Made by a program: the position numbers and the translations under genes. Of a stretch of DNA of 64,000 nt, positions 17,610 to 31,806 are shown piece after piece. The DNA lies in NCBI RefSeq assembly GCF_030413635.1, contig NZ_CP129235.1, forward strand, positions 3,162,001 through 3,226,000, read 5' to 3'. Position 1 is the first letter of the stretch; each line of letters opens with the position of its first letter. Under the pieces are notes generated by a model, which worked only from the letters and a program-made list of their open reading frames with translations, was not told the DNA's origin and did no database searches. The DNA comes from Planococcus shenhongbingii (lineage in GTDB: Bacteria; Bacillota; Bacilli; Bacillales_A; Planococcaceae).

Positions 17610-18908
17610 TTAGGCCATTTGTTCTTCTTTTACTTCTGCTTCTGCAGTGGTGACACGTTCGATGTCCGCACCCAATGAAGCCAGTTTCAAGTGGAAATCT
17701 ACATAGCCACGGTCCAGATGATACAGTTCATTGACCCGTGTGATCCCCTCAGCCGCCAGACCAGCTAAAATCAGCGCTGCAGCTGCTCTTAGGTCCGTTG
17801 CTGACACTTCAGCACCTTGCAGCTTAGAAGGCCCTTCCATGATCACTGAGCGCCCCTCGATTTTAACAGAGGCATTCATGCGGCGGAATTCTTCAACGTG
17901 CATAAACCGGTTTTCAAAAACTGTTTCAGTTAAGATCCCATTTCCAGTGGCCGTAAGCATCAACGACATCATTTGAGATTGCATGTCTGTTGGGAATCCT
18001 GGATGCGGCATCGTTTTGATATCAATAGAACGCAGCGGATGATTCGAGCGCACACGAAGCCCTTCTTCCGTCTCCTCGATGTCTACACCCATTTCACCCA
18101 TTTTAGAAATTAATGCGCGCATATGTTCAGGTACCGCATTTTCAATAATGACATCGCCTTGGGTAATAGCTGCTGCCACCATGAATGTTCCAGCTTCTAC
18201 ACGGTCAGGTATGATGTAATGCTCAGCGCCATGCAATTCTTTAACGCCTTCAATGCGCAAAGTATCTGTTCCGGCACCAATCACCCGGCCGCCCATTTCA
18301 TTGATGTAATTTGCCAAGTCAACAATTTCAGGTTCTTTCGCAGCGTTTTCGATAATGGTTACTCCGTCAGCTAAGGCAGCTGCTGTCATAATGTTTTCAG
18401 TAGCTCCGACACTTGGGAAATCCAAATAGATTTTTGCGCCGCGCAAACGGCCATTAACTTCCGCTTCTACAAAACCGTTCCCGAAAGTAATTTGTGCACC
18501 CATTGCCTCGAACCCTTTTAAGTGCAGTTCAATCGGACGTGATCCAATTGCACAGCCTCCCGGCAAAGCAACACGAGCGAATCCATTACGTGCAAGCAAC
18601 GGCCCCATTACCAAGATTGATGCGCGCATCTTTCTGACGTATTCAAATTGCGCTTCACTTGATAATGTCTGTGATGAATCAATCACCATTTCATTTTTCT
18701 CCGGAAAGTATTCAACCGTAGCATTTAAACTTTTCAGTACTTCTTGAATCGTATACACATCCGCCAAGTTAGGTACCTCTTTAATAATGCTTTTTCCGTT
18801 TGAAGCAAGAAGTGATCCGGCAAGAACTGGCAATACTGCGTTCTTAGCCCCTTCTACTCTAACTTTCCCTTTTAATTTTTGGCCGCCTCGTACAATAATC
18901 TGATCCAC
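17610..18908 (-). CDS. murA: UDP-N-acetylglucosamine 1-carboxyvinyltransferase 1
   Basis: About 432 residues; transfers enolpyruvate from PEP to UDP-GlcNAc, the first committed step of peptidoglycan synthesis. The fosfomycin-reactive cysteine lies in [11 protein letters not shown] (Cys119 from the preferred start), and the N terminus carries the KNA motif [14 protein letters not shown] is seven bases before the GTG at 18908; the upstream ATG at 18923 overlaps that site, so the GTG start is preferred. It corresponds to murAA next to the atp operon; a second copy is at 41.7 kb. Confidence 0.92.
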   Translation of the reverse strand: MDQIIVRGGQKLKGKVRVEGAKNAVLPVLAGSLLASNGKSIIKEVPNLADVYTIQEVLKSLNATVEYFPEKNEMVIDSSQTLSSEAQFEYVRKMRASILVMGPLLARNGFARVALPGGCAIGSRPIELHLKGFEAMGAQITFGNGFVEAEVNGRLRGAKIYLDFPSVGATENIMTAAALADGVTIIENAAKEPEIVDLANYINEMGGRVIGAGTDTLRIEGVKELHGAEHYIIPDRVEAGTFMVAAAITQGDVIIENAVPEHMRALISKMGEMGVDIEETEEGLRVRSNHPLRSIDIKTMPHPGFPTDMQSQMMSLMLTATGNGILTETVFENRFMHVEEFRRMNASVKIEGRSVIMEGPSKLQGAEVSATDLRAAAALILAGLAAEGITRVNELYHLDRGYVDFHLKLASLGADIERVTTAEAEVKEEQMA

Positions 18909-18923
18909 TGATATGCCCTCCAT

Positions 18924-19311
18924 CTGTTAAGTATTCATACATCTATATGTAATTCCGAAATTTAAAAGTCCAATGTCATAAATTAGAAACAAAACCTTTT
19001 TTATAATACCTGTTTTATACTAATATAACAAGTATCTATCCAATGTTTTCTATAATTTTATTCTTTTTGACGCTATATGTTTCGAAAGTCGTTCACATTT
19101 TATGTCCGTATGTCCTATATTTAAGTATATCTGTCTGAGCTTGCTGTATGTATAACAATATATTACATTTTCATTACAGACTTAATTTTCCCTTTTTTTC
19201 CACTGGTAAACCTGGAAATTAATTTTATTTCCCGGGAAATAAAGATTTCTGTAATCCTGCTAAACTAGCTGGAAACAGAGAACTATTGGAGAAAGAACAT
19301 TGAGGCAAATA
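18924..19311. other. AT-rich gap upstream of murA
   Basis: About 390 bases between murA and the DUF1146 gene. No ORF with a ribosome site. It contains a 20-bp perfect palindrome at 19224-19243. Confidence 0.5.
19224..19243. promoter_or_regulatory. 20-bp perfect palindrome upstream of murA
   Basis: TTTATTTCCCGGGAAATAAA reads the same on both strands without a spacer. It lies about 315 bases upstream of murA, so a dimeric regulator site is possible; no known consensus was matched. Confidence 0.4.
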
Positions 19312-19372
19312 AAAAAATTTGCCCTTTTGCCATGTGCACGAAAATCGTTCTCATGGCAAAAAAGCAAATTTT
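19312..19372. terminator. Terminator of the DUF1146 gene
   Basis: TTTTGCCATG/CATGGCAAAA extended by AAATTTGC/GCAAATTT with a two-base internal loop; seven T follow on the minus strand. The gene stop lies at its edge. Confidence 0.85.
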
Positions 19373-19604
19373 AAAATAAGTAAGGCAGTTGTCTAGACCA
19401 TGAGGAGATATTCAAAAAGAATGTCGATACTCCTGTACCAATGGCAATGCTCAGGAAAATATATAAAATCTGTGCTTGAAGCACATGCTGTTTACGGATC
19501 CATTTTTCAAACATTACCGCCCGCAGCGCGTAAAAAGCGACGCCGGTAAAAAAGATATGGCTGAAAATAGAAATCAAGGCAGTCTGTCCAATCATAGCTT
19601 CCAT
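19371..19604 (-). CDS. ywzB: DUF1146 membrane protein, YwzB-like
   Basis: 77 residues with two hydrophobic helices (about 8-30 and 42-65) joined by a basic loop (EKWIRKQHV). The DUF1146/YwzB family occupies this place between atpC and murAA in Bacillus. Function is unknown. AAGGAGAG precedes the ATG. It has terminators on both sides and is likely its own unit. Confidence 0.8.
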   Translation of the reverse strand: MEAMIGQTALISIFSHIFFTGVAFYALRAVMFEKWIRKQHVLQAQILYIFLSIAIGTGVSTFFLNISSWSRQLPYLF

Positions 19605-19625
19605 GCTGCTCTCTCCTTATAGTAA

Positions 19626-19666
19626 AAAAAACGGGCAAAAGTCAATTGCCCTTCTGCCCGTTTTTT
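19626..19666. terminator. atp operon terminator
   Basis: AAAAAACGGGCA and TGCCCGTTTTTT are perfect 12-bp arms. It lies 144 bases past the atpC stop, beyond a repeat element. Confidence 0.85.
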
Positions 19667-19688
19667 GAATTTTTTATTTCTACATTTA

Positions 19689-19806
19689 GTGTCCAGACTC
19701 CAACGGCCAACTCCTCGGCCTTAAGCTGCCCTTCCTGTGCGGCAAAAAACGCCGCTTCGGAAGTTAATCTTAAGTCTCCCGGAGCTGAACGGCCGTTTTC
19801 GCTTTT
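19689..19806. repeat. GC-rich structured repeat after atpC
   Basis: AACGGCC at 19702 pairs with GGCCGTT at 19791, and an inner GCGGC/GCCGC hairpin is visible. The opening GTGTCCAGACTCC and the layout resemble a dispersed repeat I recall from many Bacillales intergenic regions. It is the only copy in this window. Confidence 0.5.
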
Positions 19807-19809
19807 CAA

Positions 19810-21702
<1,893 letters not shown>

Positions 21703-21703
21703 T

Positions 21704-21819
21704 CAAAACAGCTGCGCTTTCCTGCGGGCGAGCGCCAAGCCTCCTCAGTCGCTTCGCGCCTTGCGGGGTCTCGGCTTTCTCGTCGCTTACGCTGCTCCGC
21801 GGGAGTCTCCGCTGTTTTG
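21704..21819. repeat. Long form of dispersed element B in the atpG-atpD gap
   Basis: The ends CAAAACAGC and GCTGTTTTG pair, and the interior is GC-rich with several short palindromes. Short forms at 9178 and 46261 keep the two ends and lack the middle. Confidence 0.65.
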
Positions 21820-21840
21820 CTCCATATCAAGAGATCTCTT

Positions 21841-21930
21841 AGCGCCGGCGCGTTCAGGGGCTAGGCGTAGCTGGAAGACGAGTGTTCTTCTCGGCTTCTA
21901 GCGGGAGCCATGCCCAAAGCGGCCGAAGCG
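21841..21930. repeat. Dispersed 90-bp element A, copy 2
   Basis: AGCGCCGGCGCGTTCAGGGG to GCGGCCGAAGCG. It directly follows a B element and ends 40 bases past the atpG stop. Confidence 0.75.
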
Positions 21931-21969
21931 ATGTGTAAAAGGATGATTCTTTAATTCAACTTATAATTT

Positions 21970-22839
<870 letters not shown>

Positions 22840-22948
22840 TTATTATTTTTTCTTCATATTCGAACAAAGTTATTGCCCTGCCTTATTCAGCAGTTTAGAT
22901 CAACCGGCATTCAGCGGAATTAAGAAACTCAGCTGTACACAGTTTCTC

Positions 22949-25012
<2,064 letters not shown>

Positions 25013-25016
<4 letters not shown>

Positions 25017-25534
25017 TGTATGTCGCCTGCCTTCGCAATCGTTTCATTAATCAATTGGCGGTTGTCTTCTACACTGATTTCTTTGTTAAGTACTTTAGAT
25101 GCTGCAAGCATTGACAATGCCACAACTTCTTCGCGTACTGCCGCTAGAGCTTTTTCTCTCTCGTTAGCGATTTCTTGAACTGCAGAATCTTTCATGCGGC
25201 CAGCTTCAGTACGCGCTGTCGCGATAATGTCCTGACGCGAAACTTCGCCTTGCTTTTTAGCCGTTTCTACGATTTCCTGCGCTTGAGTACGCGCTTCTTT
25301 TAACAAGCTGCGCTGTTCTTCAAGCAATTTCTGTGATTCCTGGCGGCTGTGTTCAGCCGTTTCGATTTCACTGGCGATCAAATCTTCACGCTGTTGCATT
25401 ACGCCCATCAATGGGCCCCATGCGAATTTTTTCAATAGCAACATCAACAAGATGAAAATTACAAGAGTTGCTATGATATCTCCGATGTTTAAAAATTCCC
25501 CGGCCGCGCCGAGTACGAGGTGATCAAAAAACAC
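25013..25534 (-). CDS. atpF: F1F0 ATP synthase subunit b
   Basis: 173 residues: one N-terminal membrane helix (about 15-38) and a long polar coiled coil ([19 protein letters not shown] onward) that forms the peripheral stalk. The start is a GTG at 25534 preceded by AGGGAG at ten bases. Coupled to atpH by ATGA. Confidence 0.94.
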
Positions 25535-25648
25535 GATTGTTTCACTCCCTTCAAGAGCTTAAAGTTCAGTTTCGTTGAGTTTCTTCTATAATAAGATCTT
25601 TTAACGTAAAAGAATAGGTTTTCGAAATCATAAGGTCATACAAACATA

Positions 25649-25683
25649 AATGGCGAAAAACCTGCCGAAGCATTCCCGCCATT
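25649..25683 (-). other. Hairpin in the atpE-atpF gap
   Basis: AATGGCG and CGCCATT pair in the 173-base gap downstream of atpE. There is no T run after it on the minus strand. Such structures can stabilise the upstream cistron and support the higher c-subunit copy number; this role is inferred. Confidence 0.4.
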
Positions 25684-25707
25684 CTGCTTAATGTATGAGA
25701 GCCGATA

Positions 25708-25947
<240 letters not shown>

Positions 25948-25993
25948 TCAGGATAGTTGTTTTTTGTTTTTGCTCAATATGAGCAATTTATAC

Positions 25994-26728
<735 letters not shown>

Positions 26729-26731
26729 TTA

Positions 26732-27103
26732 TTAATGGTGTTTCACATGATAAACAATCCGTTCTGCCAATAACAGAACATACGGGATCATCAACCCAAT
26801 TACCGTACTGACCAAGTGAATGTACTCAGCGAAAAGAATTGCTATCGCCACTGCTGCAACACCTGATGCAAACCGTAATGCCGTTCCGAGCGAACGAACC
26901 TTCGAGCCTTCTGCCACCGCCCGGTCAAATCCTTCCATCCGGCGAACCAGAATCCACATATTATAAATGCCGAACAAGGAACCGATGATCAGGCCCGCGA
27001 AAACTTCTTGATAAGGGGTAAACCCCCAACCAATAACGAATGCCGCAAGGATGAAGTACATCATCTTCTTAAGCCTTGTATAAATCTCCCTTAGTCCATC
27101 CAT
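26732..27103 (-). CDS. atpI: ATP synthase subunit I
   Basis: 123 residues with four hydrophobic helices, and the family motif GSLFGIYNMWILVRRM. AtpI proteins assist assembly of the c ring and may help magnesium uptake. It lies between atpZ and atpB, the usual place. Confidence 0.85.
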   Translation of the reverse strand: MDGLREIYTRLKKMMYFILAAFVIGWGFTPYQEVFAGLIIGSLFGIYNMWILVRRMEGFDRAVAEGSKVRSLGTALRFASGVAAVAIAILFAEYIHLVSTVIGLMIPYVLLLAERIVYHVKHH

Positions 27104-27106
27104 TTT

Positions 27107-27328
27107 TTACTGGTCTCCTGAGTCGAATTTTCGGATAGTTTGAAACATTGCCCATATACCGATGGCTAATCCTGCGAATAGGCAAATGATCAAGAAAAGC
27201 GGGGCGGTTCCGAATTGATCATCGAGCCACATACCTGTAAATGTACCGATGAGTACGGACCCGACAAGTTGTGAGAGGATGGCACTGTAAAGGGCCATCG
27301 CTTGTAAGGGACTTTTTGTTGGGCGCAT
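27107..27328 (-). CDS. atpZ: AtpZ/AtpI-family protein
   Basis: 73 residues with two membrane helices (about 10-32 and 40-62) separated by LDDQFGTAP, typical of AtpZ, which acts with AtpI in assembly or ion supply of the synthase. GAGGGG lies six bases before the ATG at 27328. A second ATG at 27361 also has AGAGG four bases away and would add eleven residues; the shorter form fits the family better. Confidence 0.75.
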   Translation of the reverse strand: MRPTKSPLQAMALYSAILSQLVGSVLIGTFTGMWLDDQFGTAPLFLIICLFAGLAIGIWAMFQTIRKFDSGDQ

Positions 27329-27445
27329 GATAAACCCCTCGAGTTTCGTTTGATTTGACATTTTACCTCTAAAAAGAGCAGTCGCATCAGGCTTTCAGAA
27401 CAACTTCTTCTATGTAAGAAAACCTTCTCATGCATACCCTTTGTA

Positions 27446-27474
27446 AGCATACAATAGGGGTAAAATCATGTCAA
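27446..27474 (-). promoter_or_regulatory. SigmaA promoter of the atp operon
   Basis: TTGACA (27469-27474) and TATGCT (27446-27451) on the minus strand with a 17-base spacer; start near 27440, about 110 bases before atpZ. Confidence 0.85.
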
Positions 27475-27482
27475 TTCCTAGA

Positions 27483-27498
27483 AGTGAAATTGTTCACA
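27483..27498. promoter_or_regulatory. Rex-like operator upstream of atp promoter
   Basis: On the minus strand TGTGAACAATTTCACT matches TGTGAA-N4-TTCACA at 11 of 12 fixed positions. It lies eight bases upstream of the -35 box. Rex senses NADH/NAD+; its action here is inferred. Confidence 0.4.
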
Positions 27499-27566
27499 AG
27501 CGATTTTCATCTGTCATATTGTCGACAAATTTCCAAAAAGTATTCTCTCAACACAACTATAATGCT

Positions 27567-28685
27567 TTACTTCGCAGAAAAGTATTCGATCAAGGCTTCA
27601 ACTATTCGGCGGGAAGCTTCACCATCTCCATATGGATTGGATGCTTGGGACATTGCTTTATAGGTCTCTTTGTTTGTCAGCAATTCTTTTGCCAATCCAT
27701 ATATTGTTTCTTCATCTGTCCCCGCAAGTTTAAGTGTACCAGCTTCAATGCCTTCAGGCCGTTCAGTGGTATCCCGCAACACAAGGACCGGTTTGCCGAG
27801 CGACGGCGCCTCTTCCTGAATGCCGCCGGAATCCGTCAAAATAATGAATGAGCGGGCAGCGAAGTTATGGAAATCCAACACTTCCAGCGGTTCAATCAAA
27901 TGGATTCTCGGATCACGCCCCAGAATTTCATCCGCGACTTCACGCACTGCCGGATTCATATGAACCGGATAAACCACTTGGATATCGTCATGTTCCGCAA
28001 GAAGGCGCTTGATGGCCCGGAACATATTGCGCATTGGCTGCCCCAGATTTTCACGGCGATGGGCCGTCAATAAAATCATGCGGTCTGAACCGATTTTTTC
28101 AAGAATGGGATGGCTGTAAGTTTCGCGCACTGTTGTTTTCAATGCATCTATAGCCGTGTTGCCAGTGATATAAATGCTTGTTTCCTGTTTGTTTTCCGAG
28201 CGCAGGTTCTGAGCGGATTTTTCAGTCGGCGAAAAGTGGATATCAGCAAGGACACCCGTCAATTGACGATTCATTTCTTCTGGATAAGGAGAATACTTAT
28301 TATGTGTGCGCAGCCCAGCTTCTACATGGCCAATAGCAATCTGGTTGTAGAAAGCGGCAAGGCTCGCCACAAATGTCGTCGTCGTATCGCCATGCACAAG
28401 TACGATATCCGGTTTTGCTTCTTTCATGATGCCGTCAAGCCCAATAAGTGCCCGAGTGGTAACATCACTTAATGTCTGCCGGTCTTTCATAATATTCAAA
28501 TCGAAATCCGGAGTAATCTGAAACGTTTCCAGCACTTGGTCAAGCATTTCTCTATGCTGGGCAGTTACCGCAACAAGCGGCTCGATGGTTTCAGGATGCT
28601 TTTGGAGTTCGAGTACAAGCGGCGCCATTTTAATGGCTTCAGGCCGCGTGCCAAAAATCGTCATCACTTTCCACTTTTTCGACAA
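27567..28685 (-). CDS. mnaA: UDP-N-acetylglucosamine 2-epimerase (non-hydrolysing)
   Basis: 372 residues. Interconverts UDP-GlcNAc and UDP-ManNAc for teichoic-acid linkage units. Family motifs: FGTRPEAIKMAPL at the N terminus, HGDTTT, GHVEAGLRTHNKYSPYPEE, TAHRRENLG and LTDSGGIQEEAPSLGKP. The start is a TTG at 28685 with GAGGG six bases upstream. It lies between upp and atp, an arrangement seen in several Firmicutes. Confidence 0.93.
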   Translation of the reverse strand: MSKKWKVMTIFGTRPEAIKMAPLVLELQKHPETIEPLVAVTAQHREMLDQVLETFQITPDFDLNIMKDRQTLSDVTTRALIGLDGIMKEAKPDIVLVHGDTTTTFVASLAAFYNQIAIGHVEAGLRTHNKYSPYPEEMNRQLTGVLADIHFSPTEKSAQNLRSENKQETSIYITGNTAIDALKTTVRETYSHPILEKIGSDRMILLTAHRRENLGQPMRNMFRAIKRLLAEHDDIQVVYPVHMNPAVREVADEILGRDPRIHLIEPLEVLDFHNFAARSFIILTDSGGIQEEAPSLGKPVLVLRDTTERPEGIEAGTLKLAGTDEETIYGLAKELLTNKETYKAMSQASNPYGDGEASRRIVEALIEYFSAK

Positions 28686-28721
28686 ATAAATCCCTCACTT
28701 CTTATATGTCTAGACTCCGGC

Positions 28722-28756
28722 AAAAAAACCCTCTTCGCAGCTATTACCCGAGGGTT
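28722..28756 (-). terminator. upp terminator
   Basis: AACCCTC and GAGGGTT pair around a 16-base loop; seven T follow on the minus strand. Confidence 0.75.
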
Positions 28757-28778
28757 GGATTGCCTGCATTTTTCTTGC

Positions 28779-29408
28779 TTATTTTGTACCGAACAACCGG
28801 TCGCCTGCGTCACCGAGACCTGGAACAATGTAGCCATGCTCGTTCAGCTTCTCGTCCAAAGCCGCTATGTAGAGATCCACATCCGGATGAACTGATTGGA
28901 AAGCTTCTACGCCTTCTGGTGCTGCAATGATGCACATGAAACGAATTTTCGTCGCACCGCGCTTTTTCAATGAGTTTACAGCTTCAATCGCTGAACCACC
29001 TGTTGCAAGCATCGGATCTACTACAATAAATTCACGTTCTTGCACATCGGATGGCAGCTTCAAATAATACTCAACCGGCTGTAGAGTTTCTGGATCCCGG
29101 TATAGACCGATATGGCCCACTTTAGCGGCAGGAATCAATTTCAAAATGCCATCTACCATGCCGATGCCTGCACGCAGAATTGGCACGATGCCTAATTTCT
29201 TGCCCGCCAACACTTTGGAAGTCGCCATCTGGACCGGCGTTTCCACTTCAATTTCCTTTAGCGGCAAATCGCGGGTGATTTCAAAAGCCATCAACGTCGC
29301 AACTTCATCAACCAATTCACGGAATTCTTTCGTTCCTGTCGACTTATCACGGATATACGTCAATTTATGCTGAATCAGTGGATGGTCAAATACATATACT
29401 TTCCCCAA
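28779..29408 (-). CDS. upp: Uracil phosphoribosyltransferase
   Basis: 209 residues from the TTG at 29408, exactly the Bacillus length; AAAGGAGAG lies seven bases upstream, while the ATG at 29432 precedes that site. It makes UMP from uracil and PRPP in pyrimidine salvage. The PRPP-binding loop is [11 protein letters not shown] and the uracil-binding C terminus [20 protein letters not shown] -10 box is visible near 29440. Confidence 0.96.
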   Translation of the reverse strand: MGKVYVFDHPLIQHKLTYIRDKSTGTKEFRELVDEVATLMAFEITRDLPLKEIEVETPVQMATSKVLAGKKLGIVPILRAGIGMVDGILKLIPAAKVGHIGLYRDPETLQPVEYYLKLPSDVQEREFIVVDPMLATGGSAIEAVNSLKKRGATKIRFMCIIAAPEGVEAFQSVHPDVDLYIAALDEKLNEHGYIVPGLGDAGDRLFGTK

Positions 29409-29531
29409 GGCATATCTCTCCTTTTCTAACATTTATCTTATATAGTATAACAGAATTTTTCTTCTGAAAGTTGCTGCTGAGAGCATTGCGACTTTTCAGT
29501 TTTTTCTCCCCTGTAAAAGAATCAGAGCACG

Positions 29532-29559
29532 AAAAAAATCGAAGCCCTTTGGCTTCGAT
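29532..29559 (-). terminator. Terminator after EAL-domain gene
   Basis: ATCGAAGCC and GGCTTCGAT form a perfect stem with a CTTT loop, followed by seven T on the minus strand. Confidence 0.9.
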
Positions 29560-31728
29560 TCATAGTAAATTTGCTTCATCCAGCGACATCGGACGGTAGT
29601 AGAAATAACCTTGGCCGATGCGGCATCCAAGCGCTATTAAAATCCGCCGCTGCTCCTCGGTTTCGATTCCTTCCGCTACAACACGCATATTCAAGTTCTC
29701 TGCCAGCTGAACAATCGTGCGCACAATCGCTAAAGTCTGAGGTTCCTGCATATTGGAAATGAACGAACGGTCAATTTTGATTTCGGTGACAGGCAGCTTC
29801 TGCAAATAACTCAAAGAAGAATATCCTGTACCGAAATCATCGAGTGAACTTGTGAAACCATAATTATTCAGCTGCCTAAAAACTTTATAAGCTGTATCAA
29901 TGTCAACAAAACCGATGCGTTCCGTAATTTCTAATTGAAGCCATTTCGGTTCAATGCCATATTCTGCCGTCTTATCGACAAGATAGGGAATAAAGGAATG
30001 ATGGAAAAAATGATCGGTTGAAATATTGATCGCCACTTGGCTTAACTCCAAACCTTGGTCTTGCCGTTTTTTCAACCACGTCAAGACACGTTTAAGCACC
30101 ACTTGCTCCAATACCCGGATCTTGCCGTTCTTTTCCGCAACGGGAATAAAAACATCAGGAGCAATAACACCAAGCTCTGGGGAAGACCAGCGAGCCAAAG
30201 CTTCAAAGCTTAGAATTTTCCCAGTCTTCAATTCCACTTTCGGCTGCAGGTAAACATCGACTTCTTCACGCTTGATCGCTGCCGTCAATTCATTGGCGAT
30301 CCGCAAATCTTTCATCATCGATTCATCGTGTTCGTTTTCGTAATAACAAATGGATTCCCCTGCCCGCAATTTGGCTTTGGACAATGCGCTGTCTGCATGG
30401 CGTATCAGTTCGTCCGCATTTTGCTGGTTCGGCGTAATCAGGGCTACTCCCATTTTCAAGGTCAGGAACAGTTCCATATCCTGAATGCTGACCGGATCCA
30501 ATTGGGCCAGCAGCTCCAAATAATCCGGCACTTTACCAAGAGGCGTTAAGCAAAACAACGCAATGGTCGAATCAGAAAAGCGGGCAATCACATGATCCGA
30601 CGGCAATTTCGCCCGAAGAAACCGTTTGCCGACTTCGCGGACGAGTGAATCCCCTGCCCGATGTCCGTACTGATCAACCACTTTTACGTATTCATCTGCA
30701 GAGATGAATGCAATAAATCCTTCTTTTTGTTCTTTTAACAGTTCTTTTATTTCATTTATGAAATAGTTCCGGTTCGGCAAATTCGATTCTTTATCGGTAT
30801 AAGCCAATGCCAGAATATCTGCTTGCTGTTGGGAATATTTGATGATCAATGCCACTGCCGGCGCCATCTGTTCTATAAATTCCAATTCCTTGGGAGCCGG
30901 AAGAGTGCGTGCAGGGAAATAAATGCCAAACGTGCCGATGGGTTTGCCTTCAAGATCATGAATCGGGACAGACCAGCTTGAAACAAGGCCAAGCGTTTCC
31001 GCAAGTTGCTGGTGGTTCTTCCATAAAGGATCAATTGTTATGTCTTCCACCACTACGGTTTCATCACGATAAAAAGCTGCTCCACAAGTGACTGCTGTTT
31101 CTTCTGCTAAAACTCCGTCCACTGCTTCATGAAATTCCTTCGGCATAGAATTTCCTGCCGCAATCCGGAAACGATCATTTTCATCCACCAGCATGACCGT
31201 ACATTTTGCACCATCTTGGAAAAAAGACTCAACTGCCATACAGGCTTTTTGTAAAAGAACGCTCAGCATATAGCCTTTTTCAATATCATTATAAGTTTCC
31301 TGCTGCAATTTGATCAAAGCTTCCGTCCGCTTACGGTCCGTGATATCCCGTTGAAGCATCAATGTAAAAGTTACTCCTTTTTCCTGGATGCTAATGGGCT
31401 GGACGGTAATTTCATTCCAAAAAGGGCTGCCGTCTTTCCGGTAGTTAATGATTTCATATGTGCATGCAGTACGGGCATCAATGCAGTCTCTTATTTTCCG
31501 GACTACTTCCGGATCGGTTTTTGACCCGTGCATAAACCTTCCATTAAATCCGACTATTTCATCTTCTGAGAAGCCGCTCATCTCACAAAAAGCCTGATTC
31601 GCATAAATGATCGGGGTGTCTTCTACATCATGGTTCAACACAACAAAACCAGTTTGAAATTCTACCCCCAGACGGCGCAGCCACTCAATGATTATTCGCT
31701 TTTCTTTCCTTAATTGGTACGTTGGCAT
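29560..31728 (-). CDS. LOV-like PAS / GAF / degenerate GGDEF / EAL protein
   Basis: About 722 residues, cytoplasmic. Domains in order, counted from a TTG five codons upstream: PAS of the LOV type (25-138), GAF (150-315), degenerate GGDEF (320-460), EAL (475-725). In the PAS domain the LOV signature reads GFNGRF: glycine 68 replaces the adduct-forming cysteine, while N100, N110 and Q131 of the flavin pocket are kept. The GGDEF signature is replaced by SDSTI, so cyclase activity is unlikely. The EAL domain keeps FEALARW, the Asn in AINIS, LEITE, LDDFGTGYSS, KIDRSF and EGIE, so c-di-GMP hydrolysis is likely. The start ATG at 31728 has GGGGGA upstream. It has its own terminator and looks like an insertion between glyA and upp. 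Confidence 0.88.
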   Translation of the reverse strand: MPTYQLRKEKRIIIEWLRRLGVEFQTGFVVLNHDVEDTPIIYANQAFCEMSGFSEDEIVGFNGRFMHGSKTDPEVVRKIRDCIDARTACTYEIINYRKDGSPFWNEITVQPISIQEKGVTFTLMLQRDITDRKRTEALIKLQQETYNDIEKGYMLSVLLQKACMAVESFFQDGAKCTVMLVDENDRFRIAAGNSMPKEFHEAVDGVLAEETAVTCGAAFYRDETVVVEDITIDPLWKNHQQLAETLGLVSSWSVPIHDLEGKPIGTFGIYFPARTLPAPKELEFIEQMAPAVALIIKYSQQQADILALAYTDKESNLPNRNYFINEIKELLKEQKEGFIAFISADEYVKVVDQYGHRAGDSLVREVGKRFLRAKLPSDHVIARFSDSTIALFCLTPLGKVPDYLELLAQLDPVSIQDMELFLTLKMGVALITPNQQNADELIRHADSALSKAKLRAGESICYYENEHDESMMKDLRIANELTAAIKREEVDVYLQPKVELKTGKILSFEALARWSSPELGVIAPDVFIPVAEKNGKIRVLEQVVLKRVLTWLKKRQDQGLELSQVAINISTDHFFHHSFIPYLVDKTAEYGIEPKWLQLEITERIGFVDIDTAYKVFRQLNNYGFTSSLDDFGTGYSSLSYLQKLPVTEIKIDRSFISNMQEPQTLAIVRTIVQLAENLNMRVVAEGIETEEQRRILIALGCRIGQGYFYYRPMSLDEANLL

Positions 31729-31764
31729 ACGAAGGTCCCCCAAGATCTTTTATGTAGACAGTAA

Positions 31765-31804
31765 AAATACAGCTGCCTAAATCAAACTTTCGGCAGCTGT
31801 ATTT
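31765..31804 (-). terminator. glyA terminator
   Basis: AAATACAGCTGCC and GGCAGCTGTATTT are perfect 13-bp arms with a T run on the minus strand. Confidence 0.88.
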
Positions 31805-31806
31805 CC

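Noticed and set aside
19301-19374. TTG-started 24-codon frame on the plus strand
   Set aside because: It is made largely of the DUF1146 terminator hairpin; no further support.
25535-25707. Extra small gene between atpF and atpE
   Set aside because: No frame with a start and ribosome site; only a hairpin is visible.
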